Virus record (IMG/VR): IMGVR_UViG_3300020442_002364
Span: 1 to 64,000 of that record
Reading direction: 5' to 3' (one strand)
DNA: 64,000 nucleotides
DNA from: a virus
The notes beneath the pieces are model-generated. The model worked only from the letters and a program-made list of their open reading frames with translations. It was not told the DNA's origin and ran no database searches. Numbering within the stretch: position 1 is the first letter of the stretch; each line of letters starts with the position of its first letter. A program made the position numbers and the translations under genes. This document shows, one piece after another, positions 29,312 through 38,607 of the stretch.

Positions 29312-29459
29312 CTATACCATTCTCAGTAGACTGGGATTCTTTATTGATACTATTTAACTGACTTTGCAAATCAGAAATTTGCGCCTCCAGCATCACATTT
29401 GTCAAAGTCAAGTCAGAAATTTTCTTTTGTAATGTAGCAATAACAATTTGTACGTTCAT
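29241..29459 (-). CDS. Small coiled-coil protein (72 aa)
   Basis: The first 45 residues form a leucine/isoleucine heptad coiled coil (ATLQKKISDLTLTNVMLEAQ); the tail is S, D, N-rich and probably disordered. The last 71 bases overlap the start of the 2409-aa fibre gene in a different frame, an unusually long overlap. It lies ten bases downstream of the 554-aa fibre gene. Its layout recalls the 61-aa and 73-aa coiled-coil genes in this cluster, so it may be an oligomerisation helper for fibres (inference). Confidence 0.65.
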   Translation of the reverse strand: MNVQIVIATLQKKISDLTLTNVMLEAQISDLQSQLNSINKESQSTENGIDGNPDQTQKVNNTTSDSDDGEFS

Positions 29460-29469
29460 AACTTAGTCG

Positions 29470-31134
29470 TCAGAAAGTGCCGCCATCGATCGTTGTAGTC
29501 CAAACAGGAATACCAGATGAATTGACGGTAAGAATTTGGAAGGAAGTTGTAGCGTCACTAGTGCCAGAAGCGGGAGTAACACTCAAAGCTCCTGAACCAT
29601 TACCATATAAGATACCATTTGTAGTAAAGGTACTTTGTCCTGTACCACCATACTGAACTTCCAAGTCAGTATCAAGTTCCAGATCACCTAGAACTACGGT
29701 ACCACGGTTCCCATTTACACCGAAGACTGTATTGGTGTCTGTGGCATCTTCAATAAAAGTCCATGCACCTAGTCCATCGGCACCGCCCGTGCGGTCAAAA
29801 CCAAAGAAACCGAACTTAGCAGATCCACCTTCAAAGTAGTGAACTTTAACACCACGATCAAGAGCGTCATCTGCACCGCGAGTTACTGTTAAAGATGCTC
29901 CTTCAGCGAGACCTGCGCCTGTGAGGTTGGCACTTAAAGTAAGAGTCTTAGTACCAGTATTAATTGAACTGATAGTAACACCAGCACCGATGATGCCAGA
30001 TACGGCAGCAACGGCGTCACCTGCTTGAAGACCATCCAGCTTGTCAACTACGACATCTGCTTGTCCTGCTGCAGCAACAGCTTCAACATTGAGGACTGTT
30101 GTTGGATCTCCTAACTCGATGGTAGGATCGTTAACTGACATATTTGCCGAGTTAACAGTTGTCGTAGTACCATCAATCTGAAGATCACCCTTGATAATAA
30201 CCAAACCAGAGGCATCGCCACCTGCAGGATCAGGATCAAGGATCATCTCAGTACCAGAAGTGGTAGAGATTACATTACCATCAAGCTTCAGTGAGTCGAT
30301 AGTAATCTCACCAGTCTGAGCGGTATTACCTGTGATTGTAGTTTGACCGTTAAAAGTTACTCCGTTAGCAAACGTAGTTGTTGAATTAACAGTCAGAGTA
30401 TCTGAACTTGCATCACCAATGGTAGCGTCTCCTTCAACAAGAAGAGCTCCTGTGGAAGTTTGACCTGCAACACCGACACCACCAGCAACGGTGAAAGCAC
30501 CTGTGGTGGAGTTGGTGGAAGCTGTAACGTCAGATAACTTAAGTGCGACTCCATTATCGTATTCCCAATCTGCCCCATCAACTCTTACTTTATCTAGAGT
30601 TGCTTCGTCGTAACGAATGCCTCCATCTTTATTATTACCAAAGTAGATACGCATGTCATCAGCAACACGCAGGTCGGGGGTGCCTGCTACACGCTTGATG
30701 TCTAATGTGCCATCTGCATCAGTATATACAAGTTCTACATCTCCAGTCGTACCAAACTCAAGTTCTTGTCCATCTTCAATTACAAGCTTACCTGTTCCGT
30801 TAGCTCGGAAAATAAGATCGGTATCTGTAGTGGAAGTTGTGATGACATTTGCATTTAAATTGATGTCATCGACATTCCAATTGTCGATTTTGCTGTTGCT
30901 ATCGACAAGTACAGCAGAACTCGCTGTTAAGGTACCATGAACATGATCCAACAGATCTGTAAAGTACCTACCACCAACAACCTGGGCAGCACCATTATTG
31001 TCACCGACGAATAAACGGTCACCCTGGTTTGCTTGAGTACCAGTACCACTTTGAGTTACGGCTAATTCGCCGTATGTAATAGTACCTGGCGCTGTCGTGC
31101 CTGTACTTCTTTTAATAAGGATGGATGATGCCAT
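29470..31134 (-). CDS. Tail-fibre-like structural protein (554 aa)
   Basis: It begins MASSILIKRSTGTTAPGTIT, then YGELAVTQ and GDRLFVGD. This fibre N-terminal domain resembles the base-plate-attachment domain of major-tropism-determinant-type proteins. The middle consists of repeated beta strands (GDVELVYTDADGTLDI, TTGAFTVAGGVGVAGQTSTG, VEGDATIGD) as in intertwined fibre shafts. The C-terminus (YGGTGQSTFTTNGILYGNG) ends in the motif TTIDGGTF, which matches the end of the neighbouring 73-aa protein (ITINGGSF). The stop codon overlaps the end of the upstream 73-aa gene as TGATG. No catalytic site is visible. Confidence 0.78.
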   Translation of the reverse strand: MASSILIKRSTGTTAPGTITYGELAVTQSGTGTQANQGDRLFVGDNNGAAQVVGGRYFTDLLDHVHGTLTASSAVLVDSNSKIDNWNVDDINLNANVITTSTTDTDLIFRANGTGKLVIEDGQELEFGTTGDVELVYTDADGTLDIKRVAGTPDLRVADDMRIYFGNNKDGGIRYDEATLDKVRVDGADWEYDNGVALKLSDVTASTNSTTGAFTVAGGVGVAGQTSTGALLVEGDATIGDASSDTLTVNSTTTFANGVTFNGQTTITGNTAQTGEITIDSLKLDGNVISTTSGTEMILDPDPAGGDASGLVIIKGDLQIDGTTTTVNSANMSVNDPTIELGDPTTVLNVEAVAAAGQADVVVDKLDGLQAGDAVAAVSGIIGAGVTISSINTGTKTLTLSANLTGAGLAEGASLTVTRGADDALDRGVKVHYFEGGSAKFGFFGFDRTGGADGLGAWTFIEDATDTNTVFGVNGNRGTVVLGDLELDTDLEVQYGGTGQSTFTTNGILYGNGSGALSVTPASGTSDATTSFQILTVNSSGIPVWTTTIDGGTF

Positions 31135-31355
31135 CAGAACGAACCCCCGTTGATCGTGATGTTATTTAATACGTTAGTTGCGACGAACTTGCTATTTGTT
31201 TGGTCATAAACTAGAACTGACCCATCTTGCAATCCGCCTTGTGTGGTGTCGGTAAGATCGATATCCGATAACCCACCGATACTTCCTCCACCGCCTCCAG
31301 TAGCAACTCTCGTTACTCTAGGTACAGATTGGTCTCCGAATCTTAATCGTGCCAT
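31134..31355 (-). CDS. Small fibre-associated protein (73 aa)
   Basis: The N-terminus is basic (MARLRFGDQSVPRVTRV), followed by a glycine hinge (GGGGGSIGG) and a DGSVLVYDQTNSKFVATN segment typical of phage fibre repeats. It ends ITINGGSF, like the end of the larger neighbour. Both junctions of this gene have the form TGATGG, where stop and start codons overlap by one base, so translation is tightly coupled with both neighbours. It may be a linker or a duplicated end piece of the 554-aa fibre (inference). Confidence 0.65.
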   Translation of the reverse strand: MARLRFGDQSVPRVTRVATGGGGGSIGGLSDIDLTDTTQGGLQDGSVLVYDQTNSKFVATNVLNNITINGGSF

Positions 31356-31693
31356 CAGATAGTAACCCCCTCAAGAACACTTACAGAACCTTCCAACACC
31401 CTTGATTTGACTCCAGTGCTAGAAGTAATAACGACATCATATACGTATCTACCAGACTTCATTGCGGCAGTTACAGCATTCCCTAGAGAAAGTTGAATTT
31501 GTCCAGCTGTAGCAGGCGATAAAATCGCAGCAGTTACAGTAGTGGATGTACTACTTGTGTAGTGTTTCTTAATTAGGCAAGCAACACTATATCCAGTCAA
31601 GTTAAAAGCGGTCCCGTTATCGTTTTCTACAGTGAAATCGATATTAAAGTCAGAACCTTGATAAATCAATAAATTGGATACAGCAGAAGCCAT
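31355..31693 (-). CDS. Putative virion structural protein, Ig-like (112 aa)
   Basis: This 112-aa beta-rich protein (YQGSDFNIDFTVENDNGTAF, then GYSVACLIKKHY) ends in a GRYVYDVVI / RVLEGSVSVLEGV pattern. The layout resembles the N-terminal beta-sandwich of BppU-like and other phage baseplate proteins, which have the same D-F-x-x-D-x-T start and G-x-Y-x-Y-D late strand. It is the first gene after a late-promoter variant and is coupled by TGATG to the 73-aa gene. A baseplate or fibre adaptor role is an inference. Confidence 0.65.
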   Translation of the reverse strand: MASAVSNLLIYQGSDFNIDFTVENDNGTAFNLTGYSVACLIKKHYTSSTSTTVTAAILSPATAGQIQLSLGNAVTAAMKSGRYVYDVVITSSTGVKSRVLEGSVSVLEGVTI

Positions 31694-31729
31694 GCTCTAA
31701 AGAATTCCTTCTATTATTTAGCTCATTGG

Positions 31730-31737
31730 TATTTATC
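31730..31737 (-). promoter_or_regulatory. Probable late promoter (GATAAATA variant)
   Basis: Minus-strand GATAAATAC, 36 bases before the ATG of the 112-aa gene, overlapping the last codons of the 73-aa coiled-coil gene at 31.7-31.95 kb. One mismatch to the T4 late octamer. Confidence 0.5.
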
Positions 31738-31954
31738 GATCTTCAAGGAGACTTTTTACAAGACTCTTGAGTTCGTCTATCTCATCTCGCAGATCGTTCA
31801 AGGTACGATCTTTGCGTTTTGCTTCTTCTCTTGCCTGGATATATGCTTCATATCCAGTCTGATCCATATTCACAATTGCATTAGAATTTTTATCCCTGCC
31901 GAGGTTAGAATGCCCCTCGACAGGTATCAATTCAACATAGTCTTCATTTGTCAT
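31733..31954 (-). CDS. Small conserved protein with C-terminal coiled coil (73 aa)
   Basis: The N-terminal half holds VELIPVEGHSNLGRDKNSNA and NMDQTGYEAYIQAREEAKRK; the C-terminal half is a charged coiled coil (LRDEIDELKSLVKSLLEDR). The start overlaps the stop of the 2218-aa gene by ATGA. No enzymatic motif is visible. The layout suits a small internal structural or chaperone protein coupled to the large upstream protein (inference). Confidence 0.68.
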   Translation of the reverse strand: MTNEDYVELIPVEGHSNLGRDKNSNAIVNMDQTGYEAYIQAREEAKRKDRTLNDLRDEIDELKSLVKSLLEDR

Positions 31955-34900
31955 GCTAAAGCAATAATTCTTAAATCTTTGACCCTAGGTATGTATGGTT
32001 GATTGTAACCGACTAAAGAAATTTTGATTTGGAATGCATCAAAGTTTCCAAGATCGTCAACTGTAAATTCAAAATCTTCAAACTCTTCTGGATTATTCTG
32101 TGCGATGATTTCACCACTATCAGGTTTTCCATTTGTGTTAAAGAATTCAAAGTCGAGATCATCAACATTACCACCAAATCCAACAGGAACCATTTTATAC
32201 ATCACTCTAATGTTAGATTGAGTGAAGATGTTTCCAGCAAGCATTACTTTAAGACCAGTAGCACCCTTATCAAGTCTAGCAAGTCTAGTGATGTAATTTG
32301 CTACGCATTCTCCACCAATAGTTTTCGACGGTTCAATATTATTGTAAACGTTTCCAGTAGTAACGATAGAGCACTTTTCAAGATCAACTACAGGAGAAAG
32401 ATTATCTCTTTCAGAAAGGAAATCAATCTCCATAGTAAATGATTTTTCACTGTTCATTCTATTGATCTCATTCAACTCAGATGCAATCATCTTAGTTGCA
32501 GTGAAGTAATTGATTTCTCCAAGAGTTACATCAGCGTAAGTAGTATCCTTGACAAAAGAAGTTTCAGCAGATACTCCAGATGGGAAAGGTCCACAGGAAG
32601 TTGCGCTAGTAGCGAGGACGCGAGCAACTAAAGAAGTTTCTGGTTGCTGTTGATTCTGAATCTGTGGAGTAAGTACATCCCAAGGAATATTTTGAGAGAC
32701 CGTAATGTTTGGACCACCTGCACTAAGAGACGAACCAGCATTTTTTCCAGTAATTCTTAAGTTATAGGAATGTGGACTGTTGATGCTAATAATTCCACCT
32801 GTAGTGCTGCTATGAGTTGTGTTAATCAGAGGTAATGGAATACCTGCAAGGTTAAAACACTCAACGACAGCATTGTCAAGGTGAGCTTTACCTGTGCCAG
32901 TTCCAGAACCGTTTGTCCAGCTTCTACCAGTTACGGTTCCTGCTCCATGACCAACAACGTTAATGACATTTCCGTTAATTGCCTCATATGCAACAACTTC
33001 ATCACCACTTCCATCTTCTTCTGCACCAAGAATTCTGATAAATCCTGGATTAGATGCACTAACAGCAGATCCACCAATGGTAGTGTGAATATCACTGGCA
33101 TCATCAACAGTAATTTGAGATGCGGTAGTTCCAAATCCACCACCCATGTTAATTGCTGTGTCTGCAATTTCAGAAATTACACCATCAACCTTGACATAGT
33201 TGAGGTTGGATTGCATACCATGATTAGAATGGAATACTCTAATCTCATCACTTCCAGAGGTAAGTAAGAAAGAGTTTGGTAACAAGCGAAGGAATCCACC
33301 ATTACCTTCTCCCAACTGTGCATTGTTAAGGACAAGTTTGGAGTTTGCAGATGTGGTTGGAAGAGTAAACTTACATCTGTAGATCTTAAACATCAGATCC
33401 TCAAATTGAGAAGGAGTCCAAGTAGATGCGTTTTGAGACTTGAACAGAACACCGATATATGGTTGTTCAGAGATCTTCTCACCAGAGTGAGTAGCATCAA
33501 TAGCGTCCTTACCTAAGATAGAAATGAATGTCTTATAGTTGTTAGAGTCTGAAGTTAGAACTAACGCAAATTCCTGTCTGTATGGGATATAAACTGGAGA
33601 TTCAAATGTAAACGTGGTTGGAGTAGATGCGTCTTCAGAAATGAATACCTCTTCTGGTTCTTTGACAACTTTAGACAATGGAACGATAACTTGTGTTGGA
33701 GTTCCATTTACAACAGTTCTAATATCAAGAGATACTGGAATCTCAGAGTCTTTGCTTTGGAAGAACAAATCTACCTTACTGAGATATACACCACCTTCTA
33801 ATCCAGACTCATCTACAAGGAAAGTCTGTGCAAGTGGGTCAATGAATCTTGTTTGTGTACTTGAAGATGTATTAACAAGAGTTCTTTCTTGTCTCATTTC
33901 TTCAGAAGTAACTCTTGCATTTCTTACAGAAATGATAGTTTCTTGCTGAGTTTGGAGAATACCTGAAGAAGTGAATTCTGATTCTGCATTGGAATCAGAC
34001 AATCCAGGAGTTCTGCTATCATCATTCTGGTCAGTGAGTCTAAAGAGTCTCGTTCCAGTCTTAAATTTCTGATTACCAGATACATTTGGATCGGCAATGA
34101 AGAAACTTCCTCTAAGTTTTCCAGCACCGTCAGTAATCAAAGATTTATCATTTACTTTTGCAATGGCACCAGAAGTCTCTCCGACAAGATAGTCATTAAG
34201 TTTTGGAGAACCATAGTAAGTTCCTTTTGCTTGATCTGCAAGCGCCTTAGTATCAATATTGATAAATCCTAAGTTGGAAGTGTAATCACTGAGAGCAGTA
34301 ATGCTTGCCCCGTCAAGAGGGTTAATTGTATTACCTTCATTTGGAGCAACTGCTTTTGCTTTGAATCTAAAGTTGCCGTTGGCATCCTTAACATAAACAG
34401 TCTCACCAATTTGGAAAGGAGTGCTGTTAGTCTTAGAATCAACTGAAGGATCTTTTACAAGTCCAATAATTTTTGGAGTAATATTTGCAGTTGATACAGC
34501 AATTCCGTCAAAGAAAGCAAAGAACTTAGTTCTAGGTTTGAGTTTCTTAACGTCAAACTCAATGTTTCTAGAACGCATAAAGTTGATGTGCTCTACAGAA
34601 ACAACTCTATTACCTAAAGACTGTTGTTCAATGATAGGAGTTACTCTAAAGCGGATACCAGTTCTGGTTTGCCTTGTAGTTGTTGTAGTAGTTCTTGTAG
34701 TTCTAACTCTAATTCTTCTCTTTCCTTGTCTATCTCTATTTTCGGAAGTAGATGTAGAAGTTCCTGTCCAAGTTGTTTGCCAAGAATTCCATTGAATTGG
34801 TGCAAAACCATTCTGATCGGCATTGAAGTCACGAACAGTTGTAAGGAAGTTACCCTCTAAGGTTGGTCCTTTGATTGGAGAAAGTGATTTTGTATCTACC

Positions 34901-37900
34901 CAGTTGTCGGATTCTGGGAAGAGTGTAACATCACCAATAAAAGTAAAGACGTTAAATGGGTTGACGTTCTCTACACCAGAAGCATAATCTTGCTGGAGTA
35001 ACAGTTCATCTGTAAATGGTAGAGTTACAAGACTACCAGTTTGTTTGATATTTGTAGAGGATGTTCCAAAAACAAGAGGAACCTGAGTGGTGTAGTGACT
35101 TGGACGTAATTCACCTGCTTCAAAATCAACAGAAACTCTATAGTCTGGATGTAAAGTGTCACTAGTGGCAAGACTTGCAAAGTTGTCAACGATAAATCCA
35201 TTTTTAAATCTATCGAGACCACTGGTGTCTCTAATGGACATGTTTGCAGTCTCACTTTCAAGTAAAGAAAGTTGAGTATAATATTCTAAATTCTTGATTC
35301 TTTCATCAAGTTTTTGAATATCTCTAAATGTATATCTTCTGAAGTTTGTCTCAACAATACTTACATCATCTTCAACATCAAATACGTATGGATTGTAAGT
35401 GATGGTAGCAAGGAGCATTGCATCATCGATATCTTCTGGTTGAACCAGAGACTCAGATGGGGATCCCTTTACAATTTGAATAACGTTATCTTTGTTGAGG
35501 AATACCTTGTCAATTCTTCCGAGGTAGTGCTCGTAACTAATAATTGTACTATCACTTCTTCCTGGAATACCAACTAAGTTTCCAGTAAAGGCACGATTGT
35601 TAAAATCAAACTTACCACCAGAGGTCAAAGTGAATGGTGATGTTCTAGAACCAGATCCACTAAGATTTGATGGAACAATTGGTCTATAGTCAATTGCATC
35701 ACGGAGAGGCAGACCAAGGTAACTTGGAATCTCTTTATACTCTGATGCTGGATAGGAGTCTACTGTATAGAAACCAGTTCCACTTGTAGTTAAGAATCTA
35801 TCAAAGATGACGATAATCTTATGTGTTGGTGCAGTAAAACCTGCTTTTCTTACAATTCTAGAATAGTCATAATATTGATCTCTTTGACCATCATCTAAAG
35901 TGTAAGTATCGGTAATGTCTTTAGATCCTAAAACAATAGAACCAGCTACAATAGTCAATGATGCATTTGGACCAGAAATAGTCTCAGCATCAGTAAACTT
36001 ATCATCACCTACAGGGATGAAGTAAACATAGTTACTATCAATAGAAACTACTCTTGCTCTAGATCCTGAGATAGATCCAGTAATAATATCGTCAATTTGA
36101 AGAGATCCATTCAAATTAGTATACTGGAAACTTGGCAGAATTGGATCTTGGTCATCCTTAGATTCCAAGATCGCCTTAATTTTAATTACATCTGCACAAC
36201 CTAAAGAAATCTCATTATCTTCGATTCTATAACCATAACCAGAAGCGTTGCTGGACAAACCGTTGATTGCAGAACCAGTAGTATCATCAATCTTAAGGAT
36301 CTTCATCCTTTCGGTTGTCTTGACCTTTGCAGACCTATCACTTTGGAATACGGTAGCAATGACCTCAACACCAGTTACAGCGTTGTCTAAACCGCTTACA
36401 GTAACCGATGACTGAGTTCCTGCAGCAGCACTGAAGGTTGGAGATCCACCAGAGGTTACAATCGTTCCTGTTGGCATTGTTCCACCACCAGCAGTAACAA
36501 TTACAAAGAAATCATCAGCATCAGTGGCATCTCTGAATGAAAGACCAGTGCCAGCAGTCAAACTGAAAGATCCAGAAGAAACACTAATACCAGTATAACT
36601 TTGTCTGAAGAATCCAGATGGAGCAACTGTATTATTTTTATTTGTGTTCTTAATTGCTAATTGACCAATATCACTTAAGAGAACACGATTATTAGTATCC
36701 TTGATTTCTGGTCTGGTTCTTACTAAAGGACTAGTAATTGCAGAATTAGTAAGAGTGGTAGATCCAAGACGAGTAATATTAAAGCTAAAGTTATTAGTAA
36801 TAGAAGTAACTTTTGCTTTATGACTTGCATTGTTATTAGAGAACTCGATAATATCATTGAGTCTCAATTGAGACACAAAGTTAGACAGGGTTGCTGTTAC
36901 TGTAGCATTTCCTCCAGAAACTCCAGAGAGAATAGGACCAGATCCAGGTAAAGCAACTTTTACATCTAATTGAACATCAGCAGTAAATCCGCCACCAGCA
37001 AGTTGTTTTACATCACTGAAGTTATATGCATATGCAGCGGTGCTTGTAGCAAAGGTGCTACCATCACTAGCAAGAAGAGTTTCTGCTTGTGCAAATGTAC
37101 CAGTTACACCATAAACATAACCAGTTGTACCAGAACCAGTCGCAATGAAACCTTTAGCGCCAGAAGTCGCGCCAGTAATTTGGTTGCCCGCAGTCCAAGT
37201 TACACTATTGGTAGTTAACTTAGTGTACAGAGTGGTGTCTGCAACATTTAATCTATAGATGGTATCACTAGTGTCTCTTGTACCATCCTCATAACTGAAA
37301 CCATATACTCTAGTTTTACCGATAATGGTTCCGTTAGCTGAACCAGGAGTAGTGTTTTTCTCATCGCGCAACTCAATTGTCTCATAAAGAGATGGTGCTT
37401 GATGTGTATTACTAATAAGAATGTGGTTTCCAAAAGAAGCACTTAAAGACTGACTGTCTTTACCAATAAAAGTTCTTGGTTTATCTACATCCGTATAAGT
37501 TGCAGACTGTTTCTCAGTTCTAAATCCAGAGATATATGCAACACCAGCAGACAATTGAACTGCTACCTTATCTTCGGATGCAACATTACCATTAGCGGTT
37601 GTTGCTCCAACGTCATATACACCATTATTAAATCCATCGTTGAGGTTTTCTCTTACATCAACATCAAATTTTTTGACGTAATAGTCACCAGACTCTTCTC
37701 TAGTTCTGTTTGCCAGAACCTGATTGATAAATCCAAGATCACTTCTTACGACCTTTTTCTTAATAGCTCCAGTATCAGTTCTAAGAAGTTCAATAAAGTC
37801 AGCAGAGTTAGGATCTGTGACATTCTTCTTGACCAGAGTCAGATTAATCTTGAATCTATCTGCACCAGGAGCGGAGAAGTTAGTGCTTCCGATAGCATTA

Positions 37901-38607
37901 TCGTAGAGAGTTTCATCTTCATCTGCAGTGATGAGTCTCTCTTCTACTTTTAAACCAACTTTATATGTTGGTGTAGTTCCATACTGATCAAGAATAAGAG
38001 TTTGTTCTAGAACAGGTACAAAGTAACCCCTTACAAAATAGATACCAGCGCCAATGTTAGCAGTAGAACCAGTAGAACTTGAGTTTGAGTTAAGAAGTTG
38101 TGCTAATGGTGTTCCTGCAGAAATAGTTGTAGACTGATATGTAATATCTTCTTCACAAGTCAGAACTTCACCATTAGTGAATGTTGTAGTAGTATTATCG
38201 CTTGCTTTTTGTAAATACGTTACATAAAACGTAATATTGTTTCTTTCTGAAGTAGCAGCAGAAATAGAGAATGAAACTCTAGCACGAACGCCAGATGTAG
38301 CGCCTTTAATAACTTTTCCGTCAATGGCAGCACGATATAACTCAACATCAAGGTTGAGGTATGTGTTCTGAATTAAGACTGCAGGAAAATCGTTATTAAG
38401 AGTAATTCCACCAGGAACTACTACAGATCCTTCCTTGTATACACCTTGACCAAACGTGTCAATCTGATTCTGCAGAATACTCTGCAGAGTCGTCAGTTCT
38501 CTAGCTTGAACTGGATACCCTGGCTTAAAAAGAACTTTTAGAAACCCCTTATCCGAGTCAAAGTCGTCAAAATAAGGGGCGATGTTCAGGTTGGTATTCT
38601 GTGCCAT
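31951..38607 (-). CDS. DUF4815-like giant baseplate/tail structural protein (2218 aa)
   Basis: The N-terminus (NIAPYFDDFD, then LFKPGYPVQARELTTLQSIL and QNQIDTFGQGVYKEGSVV, about residues 8-66) is the hallmark of the DUF4815 family of cyanophage virion proteins. The following 600 residues keep the family pattern (RGYFVPVLEQTLILDQYGTT, YDVGATTANGNVASEDKVAV). Later parts hold GSGY-like and beta repeats and an R/T-rich stretch (RRIRVRTTRTTTTTTRQTRT) near nt 34,700. The C-terminus ends in a fold rich in YN-x-PYIPRVKDLRI. It starts directly after the gp8 stop (TAAATG), where T4 has genes 9 and 10, so a baseplate-to-fibre connector role is likely by synteny. I see no enzyme motif. Confidence 0.8.
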   Translation of the reverse strand: MAQNTNLNIAPYFDDFDSDKGFLKVLFKPGYPVQARELTTLQSILQNQIDTFGQGVYKEGSVVVPGGITLNNDFPAVLIQNTYLNLDVELYRAAIDGKVIKGATSGVRARVSFSISAATSERNNITFYVTYLQKASDNTTTTFTNGEVLTCEEDITYQSTTISAGTPLAQLLNSNSSSTGSTANIGAGIYFVRGYFVPVLEQTLILDQYGTTPTYKVGLKVEERLITADEDETLYDNAIGSTNFSAPGADRFKINLTLVKKNVTDPNSADFIELLRTDTGAIKKKVVRSDLGFINQVLANRTREESGDYYVKKFDVDVRENLNDGFNNGVYDVGATTANGNVASEDKVAVQLSAGVAYISGFRTEKQSATYTDVDKPRTFIGKDSQSLSASFGNHILISNTHQAPSLYETIELRDEKNTTPGSANGTIIGKTRVYGFSYEDGTRDTSDTIYRLNVADTTLYTKLTTNSVTWTAGNQITGATSGAKGFIATGSGTTGYVYGVTGTFAQAETLLASDGSTFATSTAAYAYNFSDVKQLAGGGFTADVQLDVKVALPGSGPILSGVSGGNATVTATLSNFVSQLRLNDIIEFSNNNASHKAKVTSITNNFSFNITRLGSTTLTNSAITSPLVRTRPEIKDTNNRVLLSDIGQLAIKNTNKNNTVAPSGFFRQSYTGISVSSGSFSLTAGTGLSFRDATDADDFFVIVTAGGGTMPTGTIVTSGGSPTFSAAAGTQSSVTVSGLDNAVTGVEVIATVFQSDRSAKVKTTERMKILKIDDTTGSAINGLSSNASGYGYRIEDNEISLGCADVIKIKAILESKDDQDPILPSFQYTNLNGSLQIDDIITGSISGSRARVVSIDSNYVYFIPVGDDKFTDAETISGPNASLTIVAGSIVLGSKDITDTYTLDDGQRDQYYDYSRIVRKAGFTAPTHKIIVIFDRFLTTSGTGFYTVDSYPASEYKEIPSYLGLPLRDAIDYRPIVPSNLSGSGSRTSPFTLTSGGKFDFNNRAFTGNLVGIPGRSDSTIISYEHYLGRIDKVFLNKDNVIQIVKGSPSESLVQPEDIDDAMLLATITYNPYVFDVEDDVSIVETNFRRYTFRDIQKLDERIKNLEYYTQLSLLESETANMSIRDTSGLDRFKNGFIVDNFASLATSDTLHPDYRVSVDFEAGELRPSHYTTQVPLVFGTSSTNIKQTGSLVTLPFTDELLLQQDYASGVENVNPFNVFTFIGDVTLFPESDNWVDTKSLSPIKGPTLEGNFLTTVRDFNADQNGFAPIQWNSWQTTWTGTSTSTSENRDRQGKRRIRVRTTRTTTTTTRQTRTGIRFRVTPIIEQQSLGNRVVSVEHINFMRSRNIEFDVKKLKPRTKFFAFFDGIAVSTANITPKIIGLVKDPSVDSKTNSTPFQIGETVYVKDANGNFRFKAKAVAPNEGNTINPLDGASITALSDYTSNLGFINIDTKALADQAKGTYYGSPKLNDYLVGETSGAIAKVNDKSLITDGAGKLRGSFFIADPNVSGNQKFKTGTRLFRLTDQNDDSRTPGLSDSNAESEFTSSGILQTQQETIISVRNARVTSEEMRQERTLVNTSSSTQTRFIDPLAQTFLVDESGLEGGVYLSKVDLFFQSKDSEIPVSLDIRTVVNGTPTQVIVPLSKVVKEPEEVFISEDASTPTTFTFESPVYIPYRQEFALVLTSDSNNYKTFISILGKDAIDATHSGEKISEQPYIGVLFKSQNASTWTPSQFEDLMFKIYRCKFTLPTTSANSKLVLNNAQLGEGNGGFLRLLPNSFLLTSGSDEIRVFHSNHGMQSNLNYVKVDGVISEIADTAINMGGGFGTTASQITVDDASDIHTTIGGSAVSASNPGFIRILGAEEDGSGDEVVAYEAINGNVINVVGHGAGTVTGRSWTNGSGTGTGKAHLDNAVVECFNLAGIPLPLINTTHSSTTGGIISINSPHSYNLRITGKNAGSSLSAGGPNITVSQNIPWDVLTPQIQNQQQPETSLVARVLATSATSCGPFPSGVSAETSFVKDTTYADVTLGEINYFTATKMIASELNEINRMNSEKSFTMEIDFLSERDNLSPVVDLEKCSIVTTGNVYNNIEPSKTIGGECVANYITRLARLDKGATGLKVMLAGNIFTQSNIRVMYKMVPVGFGGNVDDLDFEFFNTNGKPDSGEIIAQNNPEEFEDFEFTVDDLGNFDAFQIKISLVGYNQPYIPRVKDLRIIALA

